Numbered from the stretch's first letter, positions 7,445 through 15,638 are shown. The stretch is 40,686 nt of DNA from Ectothiorhodospiraceae bacterium (GCA_020831845.1 JAFIFV010000124.1:1-40686), one strand, 5' to 3'. Numbers and translations are program-made. The notes: generated by a model not told the origin, from the letters alone.

Positions 7445-7606
7445 TCAGAGCGCCCCGCGTAGCGCATCGATGGCCACGGTGATCGCCGTGCCGGTTGCAC
7501 CGATGGCAATGGCTTCCCGCACGGATAATTTCTCACCGTCCTTGGAGAACACCTTAGCAAAGACTGCCGCCAACACGATGGCGAAGGGGAGCATCCAGAG
7601 TTCCAT
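7445..7606 (-). CDS. Small hypothetical membrane protein (53 residues)
   Basis: The minus strand encodes MELWMLPFAIVLAAVFAKVF followed by a polar segment SKDGEKLSVREAIAIGATG and a second moderately hydrophobic helix ending at a TGA at 7445-7447. AGAGG sits seven bases before the ATG at 7606. Two short helices and a charged turn suggest a small inner-membrane protein. A 21-residue hydrophobic frame (7618-7683, beginning MSIILVASIFIAVDYTR) ends 11 bp upstream and could be a leader or a second micropeptide; its ribosome-binding site is poor. No family recognised. Confidence 0.5.
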   Translation of the reverse strand: MELWMLPFAIVLAAVFAKVFSKDGEKLSVREAIAIGATGTAITVAIDALRGAL

Positions 7607-7776
7607 TCTGAGGCCTCTTACCAGAAATGCGTTCTTGTGTAGTCCACGGCGATGAATATGCTTGCCACCAAGATAATGCTCATTGCGCGAGATGCTGATC
7701 CTGCCCGCCTGTGTGAATCATTCGTAAAGAAAATATAATATCCATGGATTTATTGGTGGTGAAAGCCAAATTGGCG

Positions 7777-7998
7777 CTATGAGACGCCGAGAACGTCATA
7801 GCCAAATAGGCAGTAGAGTCCGACCCCAATCAAGAACAGGACCGATGAGTGGACCACTACTCTTATCAGCATGGTTGCTTTGGAATAGCTTTTTTTTCTT
7901 TCGGAAATATCGAAAGCAAGAAAGGCTAAAGAAAGAAAGACCGCTGCGATAGCAGTTTCTATTATTGGCATCTCGAGGGCTACCTCTGGGTGTTCCAT
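7777..7998 (-). CDS. Small two-helix membrane protein, candidate T6SS immunity protein
   Basis: A 73-residue protein with two hydrophobic segments (about residues 11-29, IIETAIAAVFLSLAFLAF, and 44-66, LIRVVVHSSVLFLIGVGLYCLF) separated by the charged loop DISERKKSYSKA. It is the third gene after hcp and overlaps the end of the upstream gene by 19 bp if the ATG at 7998 is used; an ATG at 7971 would leave an 8-bp gap and start with MPIIET. Small inner-membrane proteins placed right after a T6SS cargo gene often protect the producer against a membrane- or periplasm-acting toxin. That role is inference from position. The region is lower in GC than its surroundings. Confidence 0.6.
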   Translation of the reverse strand: MEHPEVALEMPIIETAIAAVFLSLAFLAFDISERKKSYSKATMLIRVVVHSSVLFLIGVGLYCLFGYDVLGVS

Positions 7999-8780
7999 GT
8001 GGTTGTTGTGACAGAGCCATTTGGGGATATATCCAAACGAGCTCGAGTTGGCCAGTTTTGTCCATCTTCGCTCAGGTATACCAAGACGGTTAAGGTTCCT
8101 GATCGTGGAACGGGAGCCCCGACGATTTCGCGCCAGAGAGGAATATGATCTTGTACTTGGAACAACCCCGCCATGCCCGGATAGAAGCTTTCGGATCTGA
8201 TCTTCTTGTTCAGTTTGCGTGTCGCTCTCTCAATTCCAGGGATTCGGACGACGGCCTTGGAAGTGGCGTAGGAAGCGTAGATTTTTGTTGCGTTCTTGGC
8301 GACAATAGCACTCCAATAGTTGAATCTGCCCTGCTGCGTATTCTGCGTGTAATACCAAAGCGACGGATCATCTCTGAAAAGAACAAAAGTCTCGTCCACA
8401 ATCGCATAGTGAATATAGTGACCGTCAGCCTCGATCCGGTTCGGACGAAGCCCAAGTGTCTCAAAGTCTACGCTTGTGCCCTTCGCGGTTTGCATACTCC
8501 CGTTGCCGTGGTCCCAACGCACAGAGCCTTCGTCGAGTTTCAACGCCGCGCGTTCTAATGCCGCACGAAATGGCCCAGGAAGATTCTCACGGTGTGTCTT
8601 CACCTCCCTGCGGCTCTGCGGATCCAGATGATGGTAGAGCGCTAGCCCGGTCAAAGCCGTGATGGCGTCATCGCGACTGACGCTGGTCAGATGAATGCAG
8701 TTGATGCCCGCCATCTCCGCGAGCATGACGAGCTTTTCATCGGGGCAGTGGGATTGAAGTACCGAAGCAGTGCTGGTCAT
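7980..8780 (-). CDS. Hypothetical protein downstream of hcp, candidate T6SS effector
   Basis: A 266-residue hydrophilic protein that I do not recognise. No signal peptide or membrane segment. The N-terminal third is helical (PDEKLVMLAEMAGINCIHLTSVSRDDAITALTGLALYHH), the middle is beta-rich and aromatic (ADGHYIHYAIVDETFVLFRDDPSLWYY), a basic patch ERATRKLNKKIRSE lies near residue 195, and the C-terminus ends with beta-strands (TLTVLVYLSEDGQNWPTRARL). AAGGAGG lies seven bases before the ATG at 8780. It starts 55 bp after hcp ends, on the same strand, and overlaps a two-helix membrane protein gene. The 3' half is less GC-rich than hcp. By position it may be a toxin loaded into the Hcp tube; no catalytic motif supports this directly. 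Confidence 0.6.
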   Translation of the reverse strand: MTSTASVLQSHCPDEKLVMLAEMAGINCIHLTSVSRDDAITALTGLALYHHLDPQSRREVKTHRENLPGPFRAALERAALKLDEGSVRWDHGNGSMQTAKGTSVDFETLGLRPNRIEADGHYIHYAIVDETFVLFRDDPSLWYYTQNTQQGRFNYWSAIVAKNATKIYASYATSKAVVRIPGIERATRKLNKKIRSESFYPGMAGLFQVQDHIPLWREIVGAPVPRSGTLTVLVYLSEDGQNWPTRARLDISPNGSVTTTTWNTQR

Positions 8781-8835
8781 GGTTAATCCTCCTTGATGTG
8801 TCGGTCGTTCCGTCTCATTCAGCGTGTCCGGATCG

Positions 8836-9330
8836 TCAGGCAACCTTGTTGGTTGTCACGTCGTACCCGACGGCAATCGGGGCGAGCGGCGTGCCGTCGT
8901 CGTTCCCCGGTATGTAGCGAATCTCCATTCCGGTGAAGGATACGGTCAGTTGCTCCGAGGCGCGATTGCGCAAACACCGGCTGGCGCAGACCTTGAACCC
9001 GCTGATCACCGCGTCCTTCAGCACATACTGAACATAGGTCTCTTCACCACTTCCCGACCCTGTTCTGGTGAGGTGGAGCAGCATGTCTCCACCACGCCCG
9101 CAGCAGGCTTTCAGGAAAAGGTAAGGAGATGCTCTGTCGGCACGTCGGATGATCTGGATTTCGGAGAACTCGGCGTTGGCTGATTCCCGATCAACCCGGG
9201 TTCCGGTGGTGGAGGTGATGCGCCGGTGAGTGCCGGCGAAGTGGACTTCTTCCACATCAATCCAGCCTTCGTGGCCTTCGGCGCCTGTGGCGTCGCCCTG
9301 GATCGCGTCGTACTGAAGGAAAATCGACAT
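8836..9330 (-). CDS. hcp: Hcp family type VI secretion tube protein
   Basis: A 164-residue protein of the Hcp family (PF05638). It begins MSIFLQYDAIQGDATGAEGH, then GWIDVEEVHFAGTHRRI, FSEIQIIRRADRASPYLFLKACCGRGGDMLLHLTRTG, and ends EQLTVSFTGMEIRYIPGNDDGT. Hcp hexamers stack into the tube that the T6SS sheath propels and can carry small effectors in their lumen. The ATG at 9330 is chosen because the longer frame to 9447 lacks family similarity. No core T6SS genes (tssB, tssC, tssK, tssM, clpV, vgrG) are in the window, so this is an orphan hcp locus that would depend on an apparatus encoded elsewhere. Possible Cys clusters (KACCGRGG, KVCASRC) are unusual for Hcp. Confidence 0.88.
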   Translation of the reverse strand: MSIFLQYDAIQGDATGAEGHEGWIDVEEVHFAGTHRRITSTTGTRVDRESANAEFSEIQIIRRADRASPYLFLKACCGRGGDMLLHLTRTGSGSGEETYVQYVLKDAVISGFKVCASRCLRNRASEQLTVSFTGMEIRYIPGNDDGTPLAPIAVGYDVTTNKVA

Positions 9331-9472
9331 TACGCATTCATCCCTGGTTGCAGCAATGGCACTGCCGGGAAAGGTTGCGTTGATACCGAGAGCGAGGACG
9401 GGAAAGGTGGGCTGTTCACGTCCTTGTTGTCTTCCAACGCATCGCAACCATCCCTGGCAGCGGTTTCATGAC

Positions 9473-9500
9473 AGGTTATCGTGAAATCGACGTTTGTCAA
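9473..9500 (-). promoter_or_regulatory. Candidate sigma-70 promoter of the hcp unit
   Basis: On the minus strand TTGACA (9500-9495) is followed after 16 bp by TAACCT (9478-9473). The -35 is perfect and the -10 matches 3-4 of 6 positions. It would leave a leader of about 140 nt before hcp. Confidence 0.35.
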
Positions 9501-9529
9501 TCCAGCACTTTGCTGTGCCCGGTTGAGTC

Positions 9530-9559
9530 GAGCCGGGGTGCCTGGCGGCGCCCCGGCTC
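9530..9559 (-). terminator. Stem-loop after the lysophospholipase-like gene
   Basis: GAGCCGGGG (9530-9538) pairs perfectly with CCCCGGCTC (9551-9559) around a 12-base loop, five bases beyond the stop codon of the minus-strand hydrolase. There is no following T-run on that strand, so it may be an mRNA-end stabiliser or a weak terminator. Confidence 0.45.
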
Positions 9560-9564
9560 AAGGA

Positions 9565-10485
9565 TTAAGGAAGCGCTGATTTCAGCCACGCCAGAACGTC
9601 GGATTCCACCTCGTCGCGATTGGTCTCGTTGAGCAGTTCGTGTCTCGCGTCCGGGTAGAAGCGGTGCTCCAGGGAGGTCAGGTTCAGCTGCTTGTAGTGG
9701 TCGATCAGCACTTGTGTGCCTTCAAGATTGCCGCCGACGGGATCCTTGGCACCCTGGATCACCAGGATGGGGAGCTGCTTCGGGACCCGCGCCTGCCTGG
9801 CAGGGTCCCCGAGGTCCAGCGCTCCGACGAACAGGTCCCGCACCAGCTCGTTGTTGAAGACAAAGCCGCACTGGGGGTCGTCGAGGTACTTCTGCACTTC
9901 CTGCGGATCGCGACTGAGCCAGTCGAAGCCCGGCTCGTCGCTGAAGGGCTCGTTGAAGCTCACGAACATGCCCGCCCAGATTTCCGACGGAGCCAGCGGC
10001 GCCTCAACGGCTGCGGATCTGATCGCATCCATCGGCATGGGGGCGGCGAGCGCCGGGGTGTAGGTCGTGCCGCACATGATCAGCGCGTCCAGCAGATCAT
10101 CGCGCCGGGTCAGGTAATCCTGGGCGATGAACGAGCCCATGCTGTGGCCGAACAGAGCCAGCTTCGCGCGAGGGTGTTCGTTGCGAATGTGTTCGCTCAG
10201 CTCGATCTCGTCCAGGACGAAACGGTTCCAGCCATCGGGGCCGGCGTCGCCCAGCTCTCCGGAGCGCAGGCGGGTACGGCCGTGGCCCCGGTGATCGCTT
10301 CCGTAGACGGCATAGCCGGCGTCTACGAGACCTTGGGCAAACCGGTCATACCGGCCGCTGTGCTCCGCCGCGCCGTGCACCAGCTGCACGGCCGCGCGCG
10401 GCGTATCGCCGTTGGCCCAGTGGCGATAGTGAATCTCCGTGCCGTCCGCGGCGGTGAACGAACGCCAGACGCTCTCGTGTTTCAT
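9565..10485 (-). CDS. Alpha/beta hydrolase, lysophospholipase/monoacylglycerol lipase type
   Basis: A 306-residue serine hydrolase of the Hydrolase_4 (PldB/monoglyceride lipase) type. Landmarks: AVQLVHGAAEHSGRYDRFAQGLVDAGYAVYGSDHRGHGRT (about 31-70, oxyanion loop and DxRGHG), the nucleophile elbow GHSMGSF (about 115), the acid ILVIQGAKDPVG and the catalytic His in PDARHELLNE near the C-terminus. It likely hydrolyses lysophospholipids or monoacylglycerols in the cytosol or at the inner membrane. The ATG at 10485 follows AAAGGAGGAG; the extension to 10659 has no support. It is upstream of hcp on the same strand but 234 bp away with a promoter-like sequence between, so probably a separate unit. 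Confidence 0.92.
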   Translation of the reverse strand: MKHESVWRSFTAADGTEIHYRHWANGDTPRAAVQLVHGAAEHSGRYDRFAQGLVDAGYAVYGSDHRGHGRTRLRSGELGDAGPDGWNRFVLDEIELSEHIRNEHPRAKLALFGHSMGSFIAQDYLTRRDDLLDALIMCGTTYTPALAAPMPMDAIRSAAVEAPLAPSEIWAGMFVSFNEPFSDEPGFDWLSRDPQEVQKYLDDPQCGFVFNNELVRDLFVGALDLGDPARQARVPKQLPILVIQGAKDPVGGNLEGTQVLIDHYKQLNLTSLEHRFYPDARHELLNETNRDEVESDVLAWLKSALP

Positions 10486-11002
10486 CAAAGGGTCTCCTCC
10501 TTTGGATGGAATGATCGCGAGACACGCAAGCGTTGGCGGCTCGCAGCCTATTCGCGTGGTTATGTCGGGTTGCTGTCTGAGGCTTCCGACAGGCAACCCG
10601 GAAGATCGAATCGCTAGAGTAGAATGTTCGGAAGCGAACATCCAGAGGGGTCTGGTCAATGGTTGGCGCTGGCTGAAACATGCAGCTCTGTTATCAATAC
10701 AATATCAGTAAGTTGTGGTTTGCATGGCTTAGGAGAGTAGTTGCTCACAGCGAGCTGTGTCTGAGAGAGAAGGCTTCGTATTGCAACATTCCATGGCGGA
10801 CGCGAAAAACCCTGTCTGGTTGCACTTGCTGTAGGAACGCACCGTGCGCCCCCTCCTGGTGCGGGCGAGCTGGGCTACAAAGAACGCGGAGTTTTTCCAG
10901 GGTGCTGATTTGTTGATGGTTTTCATGACTCCCCATGCGTCTTCCCGGCGGCATTGATCTTGCTTGTATACAGATATGTGTACGAATAGGTCGGGAGCCG
11001 AT
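10486..11002. other. Intergenic region between divergent hydrolase and reductase genes
   Basis: About 517 bp without a convincing gene; frames here have atypical composition. It holds the promoters of the two divergent genes and, at 10964-10985, the first GTATAC-type operator. Sequence 10680-10760 is AT-richer than average and may contain the hydrolase promoter. Confidence 0.5.
10964..10985. promoter_or_regulatory. GTATAC operator 1 (two half-sites), upstream of the ferredoxin reductase
   Basis: TTGTATAC, six bases, GTGTACGA: half-site cores at 10966-10971 and 10978-10983, 12 bp apart. The form TTGTATAC-N6-GTRTACAA is shared with four other sites in the island. It ends 17 bp before the reductase start codon, so bound protein would block transcription. 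Confidence 0.7.
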
Positions 11003-12052
11003 ATGCCGCATACCATTACTATTGCCGGAACCACGCACCAGTTCGAGGCGGGGGAGGATGAGCCGATACTGGACGCCGCGATGCGTCAGGGGCTGGAGCT
11101 GCCCTTCGACTGCCAGGTGGGTGGTTGCGGTGCCTGCCGGGTGAAAGTTCTGGAAGGGGAGATCGACTACGATCTGCCTCCCATGGCGCTGACCGCCGAC
11201 GAGGAGGAGGCGGGCATGGCCCTGAGCTGCCAGGCCATTGCCCGGTCCCCGGTGGTGATCGAGGTGGAAGGGCTCGGCGGCGGGAGCGCCTCCAGGCCCG
11301 CCATGGCCGGCCCGCGCCGGGTGACCGGCCGTGTGGCCGCGCTGGAGCAGCTATGCCACGACGTGATGTGGGTGGTGCTGGAGTTGCCGGACGGCGAAAC
11401 CGCCGAATTCCGCGCCGGCCAGTACCTGGACGTGATACTGCCCGATGGGTCGCGCCGCAGCTTCTCCATGGCCTCCGCGCCTGGAAGGGGTTTCCTGGAC
11501 CTTCATGTTCGGAATGTGCCCGGGGGCCTGTTCACCGGCCAGGTGTTCGGACAGACAGCCGTAGGCGACGCCTGGGAGCTGGAGTTGCCGCTGGGTGGTT
11601 TCTATCTGCGCGAGGACTCGGACCGGCCCCTGCTGATGGTGGCCGGCGGCACCGGGTTGGCGCCCATCAAGAGTCTGCTGGAGAGCGCAATGGAGCAGCG
11701 CTGCAGTCGCGCCGTACATCTTTACTGGGGTGTGCGCAGCTCGCGTGACCTGTATCTGGACGAACAGGTCGCTCGCTGGGGCGAGCGGCTGTCTGCATAC
11801 AGCTATGTGCCGGTGCTGTCGGAGCCCGGCGGTGAAGACTGGAAGGGGCGAACGGGCTTCGTGCACCAGGCGGTGGTGGAGGATCTGCCGGACCTGTCCG
11901 CGTTCGACGCCTACCTGTGCGGGCCGCCGCCGATGATAGACGCCGCCAAGCGGGCATTCGCCGCCGTCGGCATGCCGGTGGACCGCATGTTCGCGGACAG
12001 CTTCAACTTCTCCCACGAACTGAACCCGGAACCGCTGCGGCGCATTTCCTGA
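11003..12052 (+). CDS. Ferredoxin-NAD(P)H reductase component of a Rieske oxygenase system
   Basis: A 349-residue class IB-type electron-transfer protein. Residues 1-90 are a plant-type [2Fe-2S] ferredoxin with Cys37-x4-Cys42-x2-Cys45 and Cys76; then an FAD domain (R-R-S-F-S-M-A-S, about 153) and an NAD(P) domain (VAGGTGLAPIKSLLES, about 213; LCGPPPMIDAAK near the C-terminus). It passes electrons from NAD(P)H to an oxygenase. The only Rieske oxygenase nearby is at 19640, so they probably form a two-component system like HpxE/HpxD (hypoxanthine oxidation in Klebsiella) or NdmD-type reductases. GGGAG precedes the ATG at 11003. Monocistronic on the plus strand, with a GTATAC operator directly upstream. 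Exact partner is inference. Confidence 0.88.
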   Translation: MPHTITIAGTTHQFEAGEDEPILDAAMRQGLELPFDCQVGGCGACRVKVLEGEIDYDLPPMALTADEEEAGMALSCQAIARSPVVIEVEGLGGGSASRPAMAGPRRVTGRVAALEQLCHDVMWVVLELPDGETAEFRAGQYLDVILPDGSRRSFSMASAPGRGFLDLHVRNVPGGLFTGQVFGQTAVGDAWELELPLGGFYLREDSDRPLLMVAGGTGLAPIKSLLESAMEQRCSRAVHLYWGVRSSRDLYLDEQVARWGERLSAYSYVPVLSEPGGEDWKGRTGFVHQAVVEDLPDLSAFDAYLCGPPPMIDAAKRAFAAVGMPVDRMFADSFNFSHELNPEPLRRIS

Positions 12053-12080
12053 GCGTCGCAGCGGTTGTTCGTGCGGCTGC

Positions 12081-13448
12081 TCAGCTGGCCTGGACCAGCT
12101 CCGCCGCCATGCGGTTGTGCCGTTCCAGCAGTACCGGCAGATCCAGCGTTGTGAGCCGGCCGTCGCGGACCACGGGGCGGCCGTTGATGATGTTCAGCGC
12201 CACGCGCGGCGGGGTGCAGAACACCAGGGCGGCGACCGGGTCCACCAGGCCGCCGGCCAGCGAGATGTCGTCCAGCCGGTAGGCGATGACATCGGCGCAG
12301 TAGCCCGGCTTCAGTTGCCCCAGGGCGTCGCCGCGGCCGAGTACCGCCGCACCGCCGCGTGTGGCCAGGGCCAGCGCCTCGCGGGCGCTCAGCGCGGTGG
12401 GGTCCTGGTCGCGGGCGCGGGCGGAGAGCATGGCCAGCCGCGCCTCGCCCAGCAGGTCGCCGCTGTCGTTGGAGGCGCTGCCGTCCACCCCTAGCCCCAC
12501 TTTCACCCCGGCGTTCAGCATTTGCCGCACCGGCGCGATGCCGGAGGCCAGCCGCATGTTGGAGCAGGGGCAGTGCGCAACGCCCGTGCCGGTACGGGCG
12601 AACAGCGCGATGCCGGGTTCGTCCAGGTGCACGCAGTGGGCGTGCCAGACATCGTCGCCCACCCAGCCGACGTCCTCGGTGAATTCGGTGGGCGTCATGC
12701 CGTAGCGTTCCTTGCTGAACGCCACGTCTTTCCAGTTCTCGGCGGTATGGGTGTGCATGTTCACGCCGTAGCTGCGGGCCAGCGCGGCGCCTTCGCGCAT
12801 CAGGTCGGTGGTGACGGTAAACGGCGAGCACGGCGCCACCGCGATCCGCAGCATGGCGTCGTCGCGGGCGTCGTGATGGGTTTCGATCAGCCGCTGCATT
12901 TCCTTCAGGATGGCGCCTTCGTCCGGTTCCACCAGTACATCCGGGGGCAGCCCGCCCTGGCTTTCGCCCAGGCTCATGGCCCCGCGGGCGGCGTGGAAGC
13001 GCATGCCGATCTCGGCCGCCGCCTCGATGTTGTCGTCCAGGCGGATGCCGTTCACATACAGGTAGGCGTGATCGGCAGCGGTGGTGCAGCCGGAGAGCAT
13101 GAGCTCCGCCATGGCCGTCTGGGTGGCGGTGCGCATCATGTCCGGGGTGATGCGGGACCACACCGGGAACAGCGCGCTCAGCCAGTCGAACAGTTCCGCG
13201 TCCTGCGCCGCCGGCAGTACCCGGGTCAGGCACTGGAACATGTGGTGATGGGTGTTGATCAGGCCCGGCAGCACCACGTGACCGCTGAGGTCGATGACCT
13301 CGTCTGCGGTGTCCGGCAGGTCGGCGGAGGGGCCGACGGCTTCGATGCGGTTGCCGCGGATGAATACCGCGCCATGGGGGATCTCGCGCCGTTCGTCGTC
13401 CATGGTGGCGACGATGGTGGCGTTCTTCAGTAGCAGCGTGCGTTGCAT
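12081..13448 (-). CDS. Amidohydrolase, 8-oxoguanine deaminase type (copy 1)
   Basis: A 455-residue cytosine-deaminase-clade amidohydrolase. The metal site is intact: His67-x-His69 in LINTHHHMFQ, His in MHTHTAE, His in WHAHCVHLDE, and Asp in GLGVDGSASNDSG. The stretch FQCLTRVLPAAQDAELFDWLSALFPVW and TTAADHAYLYVNG matches 8-oxoguanine deaminase/hydroxydechloroatrazine-hydrolase-like enzymes; 8-oxoguanine deaminase converts 8-oxoguanine to urate plus ammonia in the cytosol. AAGGAG precedes the ATG at 13448. It lies 51 bp downstream of the GntR gene, same strand, likely one operon. It is one of three paralogues in this island, so its exact substrate among oxopurines and pterins is uncertain. Confidence 0.88.
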   Translation of the reverse strand: MQRTLLLKNATIVATMDDERREIPHGAVFIRGNRIEAVGPSADLPDTADEVIDLSGHVVLPGLINTHHHMFQCLTRVLPAAQDAELFDWLSALFPVWSRITPDMMRTATQTAMAELMLSGCTTAADHAYLYVNGIRLDDNIEAAAEIGMRFHAARGAMSLGESQGGLPPDVLVEPDEGAILKEMQRLIETHHDARDDAMLRIAVAPCSPFTVTTDLMREGAALARSYGVNMHTHTAENWKDVAFSKERYGMTPTEFTEDVGWVGDDVWHAHCVHLDEPGIALFARTGTGVAHCPCSNMRLASGIAPVRQMLNAGVKVGLGVDGSASNDSGDLLGEARLAMLSARARDQDPTALSAREALALATRGGAAVLGRGDALGQLKPGYCADVIAYRLDDISLAGGLVDPVAALVFCTPPRVALNIINGRPVVRDGRLTTLDLPVLLERHNRMAAELVQAS

Positions 13449-13499
13449 GGAGTTCTCCTTGTTGGGACAGAGAACCTCATGCAATTCCGGGGCCGCTGC

Positions 13500-14240
13500 T
13501 CACGCCCGCAGTATGCTCGCCAGGTCGATGGCGTGCGGCTGGTCCTGCAGGTCCAGCAGATTCTCCAGCGATTGCAGGTGACGGTGGGCCAGCTTGGCCG
13601 CATCGTCGCCCTTGCCGGCGGCAATCAGGTCCACCAGCCGGGAGTGATCGTCGCCCAGGTAGCAGGCATCCACGCCGGGCACCTTGTACAGCGCGATGAC
13701 GATGGAGGTTCGAAGCACCATCTCCCGCTGGATGCGGCCGAGAACGCGATTGGGGCAGCGGTCCGCCAGCAGCAGGTGCATGCTCATGGAGTGGTGCACG
13801 CGATCCTGGTGGTGGCCGCTGTCGTGGGCTTCCTTCTCCGCCTCGATCAGCTTGCGCAGATCGGCGATGTCGGCCTTGCTGAGCTGGCCTGCGCACAGGC
13901 GCACCACCTCGCTTTCGATGTGGCGGCGGGCTTCGAAGATCTGATGGGTTTCCTGAACGCTGGGCTTGGCCACCGCGGCCATCTGGTTCGGCCGCTGCTC
14001 GATCACGTGGGCCGACGCCAGCCGGGTGAGCGCCTTGCGCACGATGGAGCGGCTGACGCCGAACAACTCGCCCAGGGCCACTTCCGGCAGGCGCGAACCC
14101 GGTGGCAGGCGCTGGGTGAGCACTGCGTTGTAGATGGATTCGAAGATGGTCTGGTCGGTAGCCTTGCGTTTGCCGCGCCCGCTTCTGGTGGCGATATCGA
14201 GTTTCGCCCCGGCGGTGTCGCTTATCTGGGTTGTCGCCAT
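13500..14240 (-). CDS. GntR family regulator, FadR/FCD subfamily
   Basis: A 246-residue regulator with an N-terminal GntR winged helix (about 30-95: TIFESIYNAVLTQRLPPGSRLPEVALGELFGVSRSIVRKALTRLASAHVIEQRPNQMAAV) and an all-helical FCD effector domain (about 100-235) carrying the usual metal/ligand His residues (EARRHIESEVV, SMSMHLLLADR, HSRLVDLIAAGK, AHRHLQSLE). Family members bind small carboxylates or other metabolites and release DNA. It lies between the guanine-deaminase-like and 8-oxoguanine-deaminase-like genes on the same strand, with a perfect GTGTATACAC palindrome 27 bp upstream. It is the best candidate for the protein that binds the GTATAC sites throughout the island. Confidence 0.94.
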   Translation of the reverse strand: MATTQISDTAGAKLDIATRSGRGKRKATDQTIFESIYNAVLTQRLPPGSRLPEVALGELFGVSRSIVRKALTRLASAHVIEQRPNQMAAVAKPSVQETHQIFEARRHIESEVVRLCAGQLSKADIADLRKLIEAEKEAHDSGHHQDRVHHSMSMHLLLADRCPNRVLGRIQREMVLRTSIVIALYKVPGVDACYLGDDHSRLVDLIAAGKGDDAAKLAHRHLQSLENLLDLQDQPHAIDLASILRA

Positions 14241-14267
14241 GCTGCCCTTCCTCTTTCCGGTTTGGCA

Positions 14268-14277
14268 GTGTATACAC
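14268..14277. promoter_or_regulatory. GTATAC palindrome upstream of the GntR gene (autoregulatory site)
   Basis: A perfect 10-bp palindrome, GTGTATACAC, 27 bp upstream of the regulator's ATG. It shares its core with the two-half-site operators of the island but has no second half 12 bp away. Confidence 0.6.
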
Positions 14278-14361
14278 CGACCATCATCGACGGCAACTGC
14301 TCTTGTGCTGAAAAATTCCCTGTTTCTCGGGCGGTTCCGTGCGACAACCGACTGTGGTCCG

Positions 14362-15603
14362 TCACGCTGCTGCTTTCCTCTCACCGCGAATCCAGGTGCC
14401 CAGCGGGCGGGTTTCCAGGTCCTGCTGCCGGCCGGCGAGGATTTCCTCCATCCAGTCCTCCGGCGACGTCCTGCGTTCCGGGGCGGGCAGCAAGACGAAA
14501 TCCGCACGCTTGCCGGGGGCGAAGTCGCCCGCTTCGTTGCCCCGGCCCAGGCACTGGGCGCCGGCCAGCGTGGACCGATAAAGGGCTTCGCGAACGGTGA
14601 CCGGGACATGGGCCTCCCGGTGCTGGGCCAGGAAGCGCTGCATGACGTGGAGCATGCTGTGGCTGGGGCCGGCACCAACGTCGGAAGCCAGCGCGAACGG
14701 GATGCCGAGGCGGCGGACCGATTCGATGTCCATGCGGCCGCTGCCCAGTGCTTCGTTGCTGCTGGGGCAGTGCGCGATCCATGCGCCGCGCCGGGCCAGG
14801 CAATCCAGTTCCCGTTCGGAGAGGTGGATGCAGTGGCCCAGCACGCTGCGCGGGCTCAGCAGGCCGGCCCGGTCGTAGATGTCGGTGTAATCCGTGGCTT
14901 CCGGGAAGGCTTCCATCACCTCGCGGATCTCGATGGGGGATTCGGAGAGATGGGTCTGCACATGGGCGCCGGACTGGCGGGCCAGGTCGCCCAGGCTTTT
15001 CATCAGTTCGGCGCTGCAGTTCAGCGCGAACCGGGGCGTGATGACGTAGCGCGACGGGCCCAGCGCCTCCAGCAACGGTGCAATGGCGTCCACGTTTTCC
15101 GGGCTGGCACGGCATAACGGCTCCGGCGCGGAGCGCTCCATGATGGAGTTGCCCAGCAGCCAGTCGCCCACCGCCGCATCCGCGGCGATCTGCAGCGCCT
15201 CGGCGTGGGGGCTGGAGTAGGCCATGCCCATGGTAGTGCCGGCACGGCTCGTGTCGGCGAAGAAGGCCTGGGCGTAGCGTCGTGCGAACTCCGCTTCGGC
15301 GAAACCGGCCTCTTCCGGCCAGATGTGCTCGCGCAGCCATTCCATCAGGTCCATCTGGAAGCGGCCGCGCACGTGATGCTGAACCCAGTGGATATGGACA
15401 TCCACGAAGCCCGGCACCAGCACGCCGTCCAGCTCCAGCACCCGGGATTCCGGAATATCGGTGAAGCTCCCGAAGGCACCGGCCCGCTGGATGCGACCGT
15501 CCTGCACCAGCAGCCCACCATCTTCGTGGTATTCCCAACGATCCGGGGTGAGAGGATTCAGCAGGCCCCCTCGATACAGTATCGGGTCACCGTCGTTCAA
15601 CAC
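14362..15603 (-). CDS. guaD: Guanine deaminase family amidohydrolase
   Basis: A 413-residue amidohydrolase with guanine-deaminase landmarks: PGFVDVHIHWVQHHVRG (metal His70, His72), EWLREHIWPEEAGFAE, YVITPRFALNCSAELMKSLG, VQTHLSES, VLGHCIHLSERELDCLARRGAWIAHCPSSN and ASDVGAGPSHSM (metal Asp). Guanine deaminase converts guanine to xanthine plus ammonia. W-V-Q-H-H replaces the usual Y-P-Q-x-x after HxH, so related pterin or purine substrates are possible. The frame opens with GTG at 15603; a TTG at 15600 has better spacing from the upstream GGAGG. A two-half-site GTATAC operator lies 14 bp upstream. It is followed by the GntR and a deaminase gene on the same strand. Confidence 0.85.
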   Translation of the reverse strand: MLNDGDPILYRGGLLNPLTPDRWEYHEDGGLLVQDGRIQRAGAFGSFTDIPESRVLELDGVLVPGFVDVHIHWVQHHVRGRFQMDLMEWLREHIWPEEAGFAEAEFARRYAQAFFADTSRAGTTMGMAYSSPHAEALQIAADAAVGDWLLGNSIMERSAPEPLCRASPENVDAIAPLLEALGPSRYVITPRFALNCSAELMKSLGDLARQSGAHVQTHLSESPIEIREVMEAFPEATDYTDIYDRAGLLSPRSVLGHCIHLSERELDCLARRGAWIAHCPSSNEALGSGRMDIESVRRLGIPFALASDVGAGPSHSMLHVMQRFLAQHREAHVPVTVREALYRSTLAGAQCLGRGNEAGDFAPGKRADFVLLPAPERRTSPEDWMEEILAGRQQDLETRPLGTWIRGERKAAA

Positions 15604-15616
15604 CGCCTCCAGAAAA

Positions 15617-15638
15617 ATGTATACCTTAGTGCATACCT
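15617..15638. promoter_or_regulatory. GTATAC operator 2 (two half-sites), upstream of guanine deaminase
   Basis: ATGTATAC, six bases, GCATACCT: cores at 15619-15624 and 15631-15636, again 12 bp apart. It lies 14 bp upstream of the minus-strand start codon. Confidence 0.65.
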
